From CALAED01 sp036555725 (GTDB taxonomy: Bacteria > Actinomycetota > Actinomycetes > Streptosporangiales > Streptosporangiaceae), in contig DATBKU010000153.1 in assembly GCA_036555725.1 (NCBI GenBank), positions 83,028 to 147,027 on the forward strand: DNA of 64,000 nucleotides, in the 5' to 3' direction. The notes beneath the pieces were generated by a model. It made no database searches, was not told the DNA's origin, and saw nothing but the letters and a program-made list of their open reading frames with translations. Positions 32,531-41,080 of this stretch are shown here, one piece after another (the first letter of the stretch is position 1; each line of letters begins with the position of its first letter). The position numbers were made by a program, and so were the translations under genes.

Positions 32531-33085
32531 ATGAGAAAGATCGTGGCAAGCCAGTTCATCTCGCTCGACGGTGTCGTCGAGGCGCCCGACCAGTGGCACT
32601 TCCCCTACTTCAACGACGAGATGGGCCAGGCGGTCTGGTCGGCGCTGAGCACCTCCGACACCCTGCTGCTCGGCCGGGTGACGTACGAGGAGTTCGCCGC
32701 GGCGTGGCCGGACCGCACCGAGGAGCCCGACGAGATGGTCGACTTCATGAACAACACGCCCAAGGTCGTCGTCTCCACGACCCTCGACAAGGTCGAGTGG
32801 AAGAACTCGACGCTGATCAAGGGCAACGTCTTCGAGGAGATCAGGAAGCTCAAGGAGCAGCCGGGCGGCGACATCGGCACCACCGGCAGCGTGACCCTGA
32901 TCCGGTCGCTGCTGGCCGAGGGTCTGATCGACGAGATCAAGCTGCTGGTGCACCCGATCGTCGTGGGCGGCGGCCGGCTGCGGCTGTTCGATCCCGACAG
33001 CCCGACGGTGCCGCTGAAGCTGGTCGAGTCACAGACCTTCACCACGGGCGTGCTGAACCTGACCTACGTCCCCGCCGACGCTTGA
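32531..33085 (+). CDS. Dihydrofolate reductase-family (RibD C-terminal-like) protein
   Basis: A 184-residue protein of the DHFR/RibD_C superfamily: SQFISLDGVVEAPDQWHF, LLLGRVTYEEFAAAWP, and TTGSVTLIRSLLAEGLIDEIKLLVHPIVVGGG (by position ~116-148). Many such actinobacterial proteins are NADPH-dependent reductases of unknown substrate rather than folate enzymes. GGAG lies 6 nt before ATG 32531. It has its own AT-rich palindromic control region and converges on the flavin monooxygenase. Confidence 0.88.
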   Translation: MRKIVASQFISLDGVVEAPDQWHFPYFNDEMGQAVWSALSTSDTLLLGRVTYEEFAAAWPDRTEEPDEMVDFMNNTPKVVVSTTLDKVEWKNSTLIKGNVFEEIRKLKEQPGGDIGTTGSVTLIRSLLAEGLIDEIKLLVHPIVVGGGRLRLFDPDSPTVPLKLVESQTFTTGVLNLTYVPADA

Positions 33086-33095
33086 GTTGCGCTGC

Positions 33096-34559
33096 CTACC
33101 GGCGGCTCGGCCGTACGTGAAAGTCACGTGGGTCGGGTCGCCTGGTGGCGCGCCGGTAGGCGAACGTGAACCCGGGCCAGTTGCTGACGATCTTCCCGTC
33201 GGCGGTCTTGTACCAGCTCGTGCAGCCCTTGTCCCAGATGGTGGTACGGAACCGGCGGCGCAGCTCGCGGTTGAAGGCGCGCTGGACGTCGGGGCGCACG
33301 TCCAGCCAGCGGACGCCGTACCGCTGGATCGCCCGGACGCAGCCGACCACGTACCTGATCTGCGATTCGAGCATGTAGATGATGCTGTTGTGGCCCAGGT
33401 TCGTGTTCGGGCCGTACAGCAGGAACAGGTTGGGGAAGCCGCTGACGGTGATGCCGAGGTAGGCCTCCGCGCCGTCCCGCCAGGCCGCGTTGAGGTCCCG
33501 CCCGTCACGGCCGACGATCGCCATCGGGGCCAGGAACTCGGTGGTCCGGAACCCCGTCCCGTAGATGATCACGTCCGCCGGATGCTCGACGCCGCCGCGC
33601 GTGATCACGCCGTCCGGGCCGATGCGCTCGATCGGATCGGTGACGACCTCGACGTTGGGCCGGGTGACCGCCGGAAAGTAGTCGTTGGAGATGAGGATCC
33701 GCTTGCAGCCCATCGGGTAGTCGGGCGTCAGGGTCTCGCGGAGGGCGGGGTCGGCGACCTGCTCGGCGAGCTGGTTCCGGAAGAGCTGCGCGAACCGGTC
33801 CATGAGCTTCGGAAACTTCACGAAGCCGAGCGCGCGGGACTCGTACAACAGGTAGGTCTTGGCCCGGCTGAGCGTGTGCAGGCCCGGCACGGTGCCGAGC
33901 AGCGCCTGCTCCCAGTGGGCGTACGGCCGGTCCGGCTTTTCGATCACGTACGCGGCGGAGCGCTGGAACAGCGTCAGCCGCTCGGCCCGCTCGGCGACCG
34001 GCGGTACGAACTGGATCGCGCTCGCGCCGGTGCCGATGACCGCGACGCGCTTGCCGGTGAGGTCGCAGGAGTGGTCCCAGCGGGCGGAGTGGAAGGTCGG
34101 GCCGCGGAAGGCGTCGCGGCCCGTGATGTCGGGGAGGGCCGGGCGGCCGAGCTGCCCGCACGCGGAGACCAGGACGCGGGCGGTGAGCGCGCCGTCGTTC
34201 GTCGCGACCAGCCACCGGCCGGCGTCCTCGTCGAAGCGCGCCTCGCGCACGTCCGTGCCGAGGCGCAGGTGCGGCCGCAGATCGTAGCGGTCGGCGCAAT
34301 GGTGCAGGTAGTCGAGGATCTCGCGCTGCGAGGGAAACTTGCGGCTCCAGTCGGTCTTAGGCTCGAACGAGAACGAGTACAGATGCGAGGGCACGTCACA
34401 TGTCGCGCCGGGGTAAGTGTTGTCCCGCCAGGTCCCGCCGAGGTCATCGGCCTTCTCGACGATCACGAAGTCGTGGATCCCGGCCTGCTTGAGTTGGATG
34501 GCCATGCCGATCCCGCCGAAGCCGGCTCCGATGATCAGGACGTCCAGCGGTTGCGCCAT
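33096..34559 (-). CDS. Flavin-containing (Baeyer-Villiger-type) monooxygenase
   Basis: A 487-residue protein with two Rossmann motifs, GAGFGGIGMA (FAD, ~11) and GTGASAIQ (NADPH, ~175). Between them is the Baeyer-Villiger fingerprint FRGPTFHSARWD. It inserts oxygen next to a ketone or oxidises a heteroatom; the substrate is unknown. ATG 34559 immediately precedes AQPLDVLIIGAGFGG, so the much longer frame upstream is rejected. A 17-bp dyad 9 bp upstream lies between it and the divergent SWIM gene. Confidence 0.92.
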   Translation of the reverse strand: MAQPLDVLIIGAGFGGIGMAIQLKQAGIHDFVIVEKADDLGGTWRDNTYPGATCDVPSHLYSFSFEPKTDWSRKFPSQREILDYLHHCADRYDLRPHLRLGTDVREARFDEDAGRWLVATNDGALTARVLVSACGQLGRPALPDITGRDAFRGPTFHSARWDHSCDLTGKRVAVIGTGASAIQFVPPVAERAERLTLFQRSAAYVIEKPDRPYAHWEQALLGTVPGLHTLSRAKTYLLYESRALGFVKFPKLMDRFAQLFRNQLAEQVADPALRETLTPDYPMGCKRILISNDYFPAVTRPNVEVVTDPIERIGPDGVITRGGVEHPADVIIYGTGFRTTEFLAPMAIVGRDGRDLNAAWRDGAEAYLGITVSGFPNLFLLYGPNTNLGHNSIIYMLESQIRYVVGCVRAIQRYGVRWLDVRPDVQRAFNRELRRRFRTTIWDKGCTSWYKTADGKIVSNWPGFTFAYRRATRRPDPRDFHVRPSRR

Positions 34560-34568
34560 GCACTCATC

Positions 34569-34585
34569 GAACCAGAATTTGGTTC
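34569..34585. promoter_or_regulatory. Dyad between the monooxygenase and the SWIM operon
   Basis: GAACCAGAATTTGGTTC has perfect 6-bp arms around a 5-bp AT-rich centre. It is 9 bp from the monooxygenase start and 53 bp from the SWIM gene start, in a locally AT-rich stretch. It could repress the monooxygenase, the operon, or both. Confidence 0.55.
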
Positions 34586-34637
34586 TAATTGGCCAGCGGA
34601 TCCAATAGGCCGCGGCGATCCACCCGGCGGGCGCGTT

Positions 34638-35960
34638 ATGTCGGCGAGTGCCGATAGTTTCGGAAGGGTGAGCGAGCGGTGGGGCCGTGATCATGTGCTC
34701 ACCCTGGCGCCGGACGCGTCGTCGGGGCGGGCGGCCGGGGTGGTGGCCAAGCCGGCGAAATGGGCCGGGCTCGGCTGCTGTGCCGAGGCGGTCTGGGGGG
34801 AGTGCCAGGGCGGCGGCCGGGGTCTCTACCGGGTGAGCGTCGAGCTGTCGGAGCCGGCCTACCGGTGCAGCTGCCCGAGTCGCAAGATCCCCTGCAAGCA
34901 CGCGCTCGGGCTGCTGCTGCTGTGGAGCGACGGCAGCGTTCCGGACGGCGTCGCACCGGGGTGGGTGGGCGAGTGGCTGGCCACCCGTACGGCCCGTACC
35001 GCCCGTACCGAGCGGCCGGTCGGCGGCACGGCGCGCAAGCCCGACGCCAAGACGGTCGAGCGGCGCGAGCGGCGGGTCGACGACGGCGTCGACGAGCTCG
35101 ACCGCTGGCTGCGCGACCAGGTGACACACGGCCTCGCCCAGGCCGAGAAGGCGTCATACCGGCTGTGGGACGATGCCGCGCGCCGCCTGGTCGACGCCCA
35201 GGCGCCCGGGCTGGCCGGGCAGGTCCGCTCGCTGGCCGCCCTGCCGCAGCGGCACACGAGCTGGCCGGAGCGGCTGCTCGCGGAGTACGCCCTGCTGCAC
35301 CTGCTCGTGCAGGCCCATCGGCGCCGCGCCGGCCTGCCCGAGCCGCTCCGCCAGACCATACGGTCCCGCATCGGCTTCACGGTCCCGCAGGACGAGGTGC
35401 TCCGCGGCGACGGCGTCCGCGACCGCTGGTACGTCGCCGGCGCGGTCGACAGCGAGCGCGACAACCTCATCACCCGGCGGGTCTGGCTGCGCGGCCACGA
35501 GTCCGGCCGGCCCGCGCTGGTGCTGTCGTTCGGCGCGCCGGGGCGGGCGCTCGACACCTCGCTGATCGTCGGCACGACGCTCGACGCAGACCTCGCGTAC
35601 TACCCGGGCGCGCAGCCGCTGCGGGCGCTGATCGTGGAGCGGCACGGCCCGGCGGCCCTCGACGAGCCCCCCGCGGGCATGACGATCCAGGGGCTGCTCG
35701 GGGAGTACGCCACGGCCCTGAGCCGCGACCCGTGGCTCGACCGCTGGCCCGCTCTGCTCTCCGGCGTACGTCCGGCCCGGCACGAGGGCCAATGGCATCT
35801 CGTCGACGACGAGGGCGACGCGATCCCGCTGATCTCCTACGACCCATGGCGACTGCTGGCCACGTCGGGCGGCGCGGCCATCACGGTCGCCGGCGAATGG
35901 ACCCCCGGCGGCCTGCTCCCGCTGTCCGCCTGGCACGACGAGGGCCCGGTGATCCTTTGA
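34638..35960 (+). CDS. SWIM zinc-finger protein (YehQ-like)
   Basis: A 440-residue protein. The SWIM motif YRCSCPSRKIPCKHALGLLL (CxC...CxH) is at ~residue 75. A basic linker and a mostly helical C-terminal region follow, with no other recognisable domain. SWIM fingers bind DNA or proteins. It is the first gene of a five-gene coupled operon with DUF5691, MoxR ATPase, DUF5682 and VWA proteins. SWIM, MoxR, DUF5682 and VWA correspond to E. coli YehQ, YehL, YehM and YehP. ATG 34638 is preferred; GTG 34668 in the same frame is an alternative, but its GGAAGG is too close. Its stop overlaps the next start (TTGA). Confidence 0.88.
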   Translation: MSASADSFGRVSERWGRDHVLTLAPDASSGRAAGVVAKPAKWAGLGCCAEAVWGECQGGGRGLYRVSVELSEPAYRCSCPSRKIPCKHALGLLLLWSDGSVPDGVAPGWVGEWLATRTARTARTERPVGGTARKPDAKTVERRERRVDDGVDELDRWLRDQVTHGLAQAEKASYRLWDDAARRLVDAQAPGLAGQVRSLAALPQRHTSWPERLLAEYALLHLLVQAHRRRAGLPEPLRQTIRSRIGFTVPQDEVLRGDGVRDRWYVAGAVDSERDNLITRRVWLRGHESGRPALVLSFGAPGRALDTSLIVGTTLDADLAYYPGAQPLRALIVERHGPAALDEPPAGMTIQGLLGEYATALSRDPWLDRWPALLSGVRPARHEGQWHLVDDEGDAIPLISYDPWRLLATSGGAAITVAGEWTPGGLLPLSAWHDEGPVIL

Positions 35961-37399
35961 GAGATTGGGCCGACCATGTGACGGCGGCGCTGCTCGGCAC
36001 GCAGCGGCGACCACCCCCTGCGCTGCCCGAGGCGTCTGTCCCGGAGGTGTCTCTTCCGGATGAGGGCGCCGATCCGGCGGGCCGGTTGCTGGCGCAGGCC
36101 GCGGTGCTGACCGTACGACGGCGGGCGGGTTGGCGGCCCGGGTCCGCCGAGCCGGTGGCGCCCGCGCCGCCGGAGACCCTGCCGGCCGTACCCCCGGAAG
36201 CGGCCCGCCGGCTGGAGCGGATCCTGGCGGGCGAGCACATGCGGGCGCTGCCCGAGTGGCTGGCCGCCGCGGCCGGCGCGGGGTTGCGGGTCCCCGCCAA
36301 GACGCTGCCCGACCTGCTGGAGCGGGCCCGCACCGACCGGGCGCTGCGCCCCTACCTCGCGCGGGCGGCCGGGCGCCGGGCGATGTGGCTGGCGCTGCGC
36401 AACCCCGACTGGGCCTACCTCGTCGCCGAGCCCATGACGGCACCGCAGAACGGCCCGCCCGACTCCGCCACCTGGGAGACCGGCACCCGCGGGCAGCGGC
36501 TGACCTACCTGCTGCGGCTGCGCGAGATCGACCCGGGCGCCGCGCGCGAGGCGTTGCGCGGCACGTGGCCGACCGAGCCGGCGCAGGACCGCGCCGCCTT
36601 CCTCGCCACCTTCGACCACGGGCTCGGCCCCGACGACGAGGAGTTCCTGGAGGAGGCGCGAGGCGACCGGGCCAAGGACGTACGGCATGTCGCCGCCGAC
36701 CTGCTGGCCAGGGTGCCGGGCTCGGCGTACGGGGAGCTGATGGCCGAGCGGGCGCGCGCCTGCCTGCGTCCGGAGCGCCGGCCGGGCCGGCTGCGCGAGC
36801 AGACGTGGATCGTCGTCGACCAGCCCGACGGCGGGGCCGCCGCCCTGCGCGAGCTGCTCGGCCATACTCCGCTGGCCACCTGGACAGAGTTGTTCGGGCT
36901 GCCGCCGATGGAGGTCGTCTGCCTGCCGATCGCCGACGACCACGCGAGAGACGTGCACATCGGCTGGGCGCGCGCCGCCGTGCTGAGCCGCGACGCCGAG
37001 TGGGCGCGGGCGTTGCTCAAGGGGGGTGCGGTGCCCGAGGAGATCGAGGTGATCGTCGACCTGCTCCGGGTGCTGCCCGGCAGCGAGCGCGACGCGGCGG
37101 CGGCCGAGCTGCTGCGCTGGGCAGGCGGCTACCGCGACCTGTTGCGAGTCCTCGACCGGGTCCCCGGGCCGTGGGCCGGCGAGCTGGCCGAAGCCGTGCT
37201 CGGCGCGCTGACCGACGCGGCCCGCCGTCCGGACGGGGCACGCTACCTGGGCCAGCTGTGCCGGCTCGCCGACGAGCGCCTCAGCCCCGACGTCGCCGAC
37301 CGGCTCGAGGAAGTCACCCGGCCGTACGACATCTGGCCGCTGTCCGAGCTGGCCGAGACCCTGCGATTCCGACACGACATGCTGAAGGAGCTCACGTGA
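35957..37399 (+). CDS. DUF5691 family protein
   Basis: A 480-residue, Ala/Arg/Leu-rich, largely helical protein, probably built from HEAT-like repeats (for example RLTYLLRLREIDPGAAREALRGTW and later repeats). It matches the uncharacterised DUF5691 family, which regularly sits between SWIM and MoxR genes. TTG 35957 is the start; it overlaps the stop of the SWIM gene, and the protein ends in a GTGA overlap with the MoxR gene. No catalytic motif is visible. A scaffold or adaptor role is inference from the fold and operon position. Confidence 0.8.
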   Translation: MRDWADHVTAALLGTQRRPPPALPEASVPEVSLPDEGADPAGRLLAQAAVLTVRRRAGWRPGSAEPVAPAPPETLPAVPPEAARRLERILAGEHMRALPEWLAAAAGAGLRVPAKTLPDLLERARTDRALRPYLARAAGRRAMWLALRNPDWAYLVAEPMTAPQNGPPDSATWETGTRGQRLTYLLRLREIDPGAAREALRGTWPTEPAQDRAAFLATFDHGLGPDDEEFLEEARGDRAKDVRHVAADLLARVPGSAYGELMAERARACLRPERRPGRLREQTWIVVDQPDGGAAALRELLGHTPLATWTELFGLPPMEVVCLPIADDHARDVHIGWARAAVLSRDAEWARALLKGGAVPEEIEVIVDLLRVLPGSERDAAAAELLRWAGGYRDLLRVLDRVPGPWAGELAEAVLGALTDAARRPDGARYLGQLCRLADERLSPDVADRLEEVTRPYDIWPLSELAETLRFRHDMLKELT

Positions 37400-38490
37400 G
37401 CGATGTTGAGGGCACGGCGATCCTGCGCCCGCACGCGGAGCAGGAGTACGCCGGTGAGCTGGCGCTGCTCGCCGAGCACGACGACCGGCCCCGGCCGCCG
37501 GGCTGGCGGCTGTCGCCGTGGGCCGTCACGGTCTACCTGCTGGGCGGCGAGCTGCCCAACGGCGCCGTGATCACGCCGAAGTACGTCGGGGCGCGCCGGC
37601 TCATGGAGGTCGCGGTCGCGACGCTGGCCACCGACCGGGCGCTGCTGCTGCTCGGCGTGCCGGGCACGGCCAAGACGTGGGTGTCCGAACACCTCGCGGC
37701 CGCGATCAGCGGCGACTCGACGCTGCTGGTGCAGGGCACGGCGGGCACGGCCGAAGAGGCGATCCGCTACGGCTGGAACTACGCCCGGCTGCTCGCCGAG
37801 GGCCCCTCCGAGCGGGCTCTGGTGCCGAGTCCGCTGATGCTGGCCATGCGGTCCGGCGCGGTGGCCCGCATCGAGGAGCTGACCCGGATGCCCTCCGACG
37901 TCCAGGACACTCTCATCACGATCCTGTCGGAGAAGACGCTGCCGATCCCCGAGCTCAACAACGAGGTCCAGGCGCGCAAGGGCTTCACCGTGATCGCGAC
38001 CGCCAACGACCGCGACCGCGGCGTCAACGAGCTGTCCAGCGCGCTGCGCCGGCGGTTCAACACAGTCGTGCTGCCGCTGCCGGCCACGGCCGACGAGGAG
38101 GTCGACATCGTCGCCCGCCGGGTCGACCAGATCGGCAAGGCCCTGGAGCTGCCCGAGACGCCGGCCGGGCTCGACGAGATCCGCCGCGTGGTAACCGTCT
38201 TCCGCGAGCTGCGCGGCGGCCTGACCGAGGACGGCCGGACGAAGCTCAAGTCGCCGAGCGCCACCCTCAGTAGCGCCGAGGCGATCTCGGTCATCACGAG
38301 TGGTCTCGTCCTGGCCACGCACTTCGGCGACGGGGTGCTCCGCGCCGCCGACGTCGCGGGCGGCATCGTGGGCGCCGTCGTCCAAGACCCGGTGTCCGAT
38401 GGCGTCGTCTGGCAGGAGTACCTCGAAACCGTCGTCCGCGACCGCCCCGACTGGCGCGACTTCTACCGAGCCTGCCGCGAGGTCTCGTGA
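37396..38490 (+). CDS. MoxR-type AAA+ ATPase (YehL-like)
   Basis: A 364-residue AAA+ protein. Walker A is GVPGTAKTW (~90), Walker B-like ARIEELTRM (~155), sensor 1 TVIATANDRDRG (~200) and the arginine-finger region ALRRRFN (~217). MoxR ATPases act as chaperones that insert cofactors into, or remodel, partner proteins together with VWA proteins; the VWA gene three positions downstream is the expected partner. GTG 37396 is preceded by AAGGAG 5 nt away and overlaps the DUF5691 stop. A 105-bp in-frame element separates it from the DUF5682 gene. Confidence 0.93.
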   Translation: MSDVEGTAILRPHAEQEYAGELALLAEHDDRPRPPGWRLSPWAVTVYLLGGELPNGAVITPKYVGARRLMEVAVATLATDRALLLLGVPGTAKTWVSEHLAAAISGDSTLLVQGTAGTAEEAIRYGWNYARLLAEGPSERALVPSPLMLAMRSGAVARIEELTRMPSDVQDTLITILSEKTLPIPELNNEVQARKGFTVIATANDRDRGVNELSSALRRRFNTVVLPLPATADEEVDIVARRVDQIGKALELPETPAGLDEIRRVVTVFRELRGGLTEDGRTKLKSPSATLSSAEAISVITSGLVLATHFGDGVLRAADVAGGIVGAVVQDPVSDGVVWQEYLETVVRDRPDWRDFYRACREVS

Positions 38491-38591
38491 GCGAAACGAC
38501 GAGCCGTCAGGCGAGGAGTGCGGCGAACCGACCAGTACTGCGAGTCTGCTCACGCACCGACGAGCCGCCCGGCGAGGAGGGAGCCGCGTGA
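38487..38591 (+). repeat. In-frame coupling element between MoxR and DUF5682 genes (34-codon ORF)
   Basis: The GTG at 38487 overlaps the MoxR stop, and the TGA at 38589-38591 overlaps the GTG of the DUF5682 gene, so the spacer is an unbroken 34-codon frame (begins VSETTSRQARSAANRP). The first 8 bases GTGAGCGA are identical to the first 8 of the downstream gene (38588). Inside are two imperfect 22-bp direct copies of CGACGAGCCGYCMGGCGAGG (38497 and 38558). The second supplies the Shine-Dalgarno for the DUF5682 gene. Architecture matches the elements at 7272 and 41077, although the sequence is different. Confidence 0.55.
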
Positions 38592-41080
38592 GCGAGGTGT
38601 TGGTCTTCGGGATCCGCCATCACGGGCCGGGGTCGGCCCGGTCGCTGCGCCGTGCGCTGGCCGAGGTCAAGCCGGAGGTCGTGCTGATCGAGGGACCGCC
38701 GGAGGCGGACTCGATCGTCCGGCTCGCCGCCGAGCCCGACATGATGCCGCCGGTCGCGCTGCTCGCCCACGCGCCCGGCGAACGCGGGCGGCGGGCCGCG
38801 TTCTGGCCATTCGCGGAGTTCTCCCCGGAGTGGCAGGCGATCCGGTACGCCTGCGCGGCCGACATCCCGGTCCGGTTCTGCGACCTCCCCGCCGCCCACC
38901 AGCTGGCCTTCCAGAAGACGAAGCCCGAGCCGGAAGCGGAGGGCCGGCCGGAAGCGGAGGGCCGTCCCGAAGCGGAGGGCCGGCCTGCGGCTGCCGGCGA
39001 GGGTGCCGGCGGGGACGAGGCTGCCGGCGACGACGGCAATCCGGCGGCGGGCGACACCCCGGGTGACGACGACACACCGGCGGCGGGAGAGGCGGCGGCC
39101 CCGGACGACGTACGGATGGATCCGCTGGGCCGGCTGGCGCGGGCGGCGGGGTATGACGACGCCGAACGGTGGTGGGACGACGTCATCGAGCATCGCGGCG
39201 ACGGACCGAGCCCGTTCGAGGCGATCGCCGAGGCCATGACCGTACTGCGGGAGCACGCGCCGCCCATGCCGGAGGCGTACGCCCGCCGCGAGGAGCAGCG
39301 CGAGGCGTACATGCGCCGGACGCTGCGGCGCACCCTCAAGGAGGGCTACGAACGGGTCGCGGTGGTGTGCGGCGCCTGGCACGTCCCGGCGATCACCGCG
39401 CAGGTGCCGGTCACCCACGACGACCGCACGCTGCGCGGCCTGCCGAAGATCAAGGTCGACGTGACCTGGGTGCCGTGGACCCACGGCCGGCTGGCGAGCT
39501 GGTCGGGCTACGGTGCCGGCGTCACGTCGCCCGGCTGGTACCACCACCTGTTCACATCGGGGATGGCGGGGCGTAGCCATGGGGGTGAAGCACAGCGCCG
39601 GCGGCCGATAGAAAGATGGCTGACCGAGGCGGCCCGGGTGCTCCGCGACGAGGACCTCCCGGTGTCGTCCGCGCACGTGATCGAGGCCGTACGGCTGACC
39701 GAGGCGCTGGCCGCCCTCCGCGACCGGCCGCTGCCGGGGCTCGACGAGGTGACCGAGGCCACCCGGGCGGTCCTGTGCGAGGGCGCCGCCCTGCCGCTCG
39801 AACTGATCCAGCGGAAGATGGTCGTCGGGGAGCGGCTCGGTTCCGTACCGGCCTGGACGCCGATGGTGCCGCTGCAGCGTGACCTGCAGCGCGAGCAGCG
39901 GCGGCTGCGCCTCAAGCCGGCGGCGCTCGACAAGGACTACGACTTCGACCTCCGCAAGCCCGGCGACCTCGATCGCAGCCGCCTGCTGCACCGGCTGCGC
40001 GTCCTCGACATCGCCTGGGGCGTGCCGGCCGAGAGCGCCCGGCAGACCAAGGGCACGTTCCGCGAGACGTGGACGCTGGCGTGGCAGCCCGAGTTCGACG
40101 TGGATCTGATCGAGGCGGGCGTGTGGGGCACGACCGTGCCGGGCGCCGCGACCGCGAAGGCGAAGTCGCTGGCGGCGGCGGCCGCCGAGAAACCCGGAGC
40201 GTTGCCCGAGCTGACCGCGCTCGCCGAACGGTGCCTGCTCGCCGACCTCGGCGACGCGCTCCCCACGGTCATGCGGGCGCTCGCCGACCAGGCCGCCGCC
40301 GACACCGACGTCGCCCACCTCATGGCCGCGCTGCCGGCCCTCGTCCGGTCGCTGCGGTACGGCGACGTACGCGGCACCGCGACCGGGCCCTTGCGCACCG
40401 TCGTCGACGGCCTGATCGTCCGGATCTGCGTGGGCCTGCCACCCGCGGTCAGCGGCCTGGACGACACCGCGGCCCGCGCGCTGCTCACGCAGATTGATGC
40501 GATGCACGCGGCGCTGGCCCTGCTCGGCGACGCCGCCCACACGAGCCAATGGCACGACACGCTCGCGGCCGTGGTCGACCGCCGTGGCCTGCACGGCCTG
40601 CTCGAGGGACGGCTGACCCGGCTGCTGCTCGACGCCGGACGGCTGGCCGATGTGCCCGATCGGATGGCCCGCGCCGTGTCGGTGGGGCAGCCGCCCGCCC
40701 GTACGGCCGCCTGGGTCGAGGGCTTCCTGAGCGGCGGCGGGCTGATCCTCGTGCACGACGAGGCGTTGCTGCGGCTGGTCGACGGCTGGATCGGCGGCCT
40801 GCCCGACGAGGACTTCACCACTGTGCTGCCGCTGCTCCGCCGTACGTTCGGCACGTACGAGGCGCCCGAGCGGCGGGCCATCGGCGAGCGCCTGCGCCGC
40901 GTCGACGAGCAGCCCGCCCGGACCGGAAACGATCCGGGTGACGACGTCGACGCCGGCCGCGCCGCCCCCGCCGTCCGTACGGTCCTGGACATCTTCGGCT
41001 GGGCCCCGCCTCGACAAGGGAGCGGAGAGGTCACCGCAGTCGACCTCGCGGCGGCGAACCGAGGGGATGGCGCGCGATGA
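38588..41080 (+). CDS. DUF5682 family protein (YehM-like)
   Basis: An 830-residue protein. The N-terminus (VLVFGIRHHGPGSARSL, then VLIEGPPEAD) and a later VVCGAWHVPAIT resemble the paired GxxH / E-GP / GxxH motifs of the TraB/TIKI/EreA-type metal-dependent fold, which suggests a hydrolase-like domain over residues ~1-320 (inference). Within it lies a low-complexity insert (~115-175) with three exact EAEGRP repeats. The remaining ~500 residues are helical. E. coli YehM belongs to the same family; no function is established. GTG 38588 follows GGAGG. Together with MoxR and VWA it would form the core of the operon's complex. Confidence 0.85.
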   Translation: MSEVLVFGIRHHGPGSARSLRRALAEVKPEVVLIEGPPEADSIVRLAAEPDMMPPVALLAHAPGERGRRAAFWPFAEFSPEWQAIRYACAADIPVRFCDLPAAHQLAFQKTKPEPEAEGRPEAEGRPEAEGRPAAAGEGAGGDEAAGDDGNPAAGDTPGDDDTPAAGEAAAPDDVRMDPLGRLARAAGYDDAERWWDDVIEHRGDGPSPFEAIAEAMTVLREHAPPMPEAYARREEQREAYMRRTLRRTLKEGYERVAVVCGAWHVPAITAQVPVTHDDRTLRGLPKIKVDVTWVPWTHGRLASWSGYGAGVTSPGWYHHLFTSGMAGRSHGGEAQRRRPIERWLTEAARVLRDEDLPVSSAHVIEAVRLTEALAALRDRPLPGLDEVTEATRAVLCEGAALPLELIQRKMVVGERLGSVPAWTPMVPLQRDLQREQRRLRLKPAALDKDYDFDLRKPGDLDRSRLLHRLRVLDIAWGVPAESARQTKGTFRETWTLAWQPEFDVDLIEAGVWGTTVPGAATAKAKSLAAAAAEKPGALPELTALAERCLLADLGDALPTVMRALADQAAADTDVAHLMAALPALVRSLRYGDVRGTATGPLRTVVDGLIVRICVGLPPAVSGLDDTAARALLTQIDAMHAALALLGDAAHTSQWHDTLAAVVDRRGLHGLLEGRLTRLLLDAGRLADVPDRMARAVSVGQPPARTAAWVEGFLSGGGLILVHDEALLRLVDGWIGGLPDEDFTTVLPLLRRTFGTYEAPERRAIGERLRRVDEQPARTGNDPGDDVDAGRAAPAVRTVLDIFGWAPPRQGSGEVTAVDLAAANRGDGAR
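38930..38983 (+). repeat. Three tandem 18-bp repeats inside the DUF5682 gene
   Basis: Three consecutive copies of the unit CCGGAAGCGGAGGGCCGG, with one or two substitutions, encode EAEGRP three times. The repeat lies in an acidic, Ala/Gly/Asp-rich linker between the halves of the putative N-terminal domain and is probably prone to length variation. Confidence 0.9.

Noticed and set aside
34668..35960. GTG 34668 as start of the SWIM gene
   Set aside because: The GGAAGG before it is practically adjacent to the codon; ATG 34638 in the same frame is a better start, although this remains uncertain.
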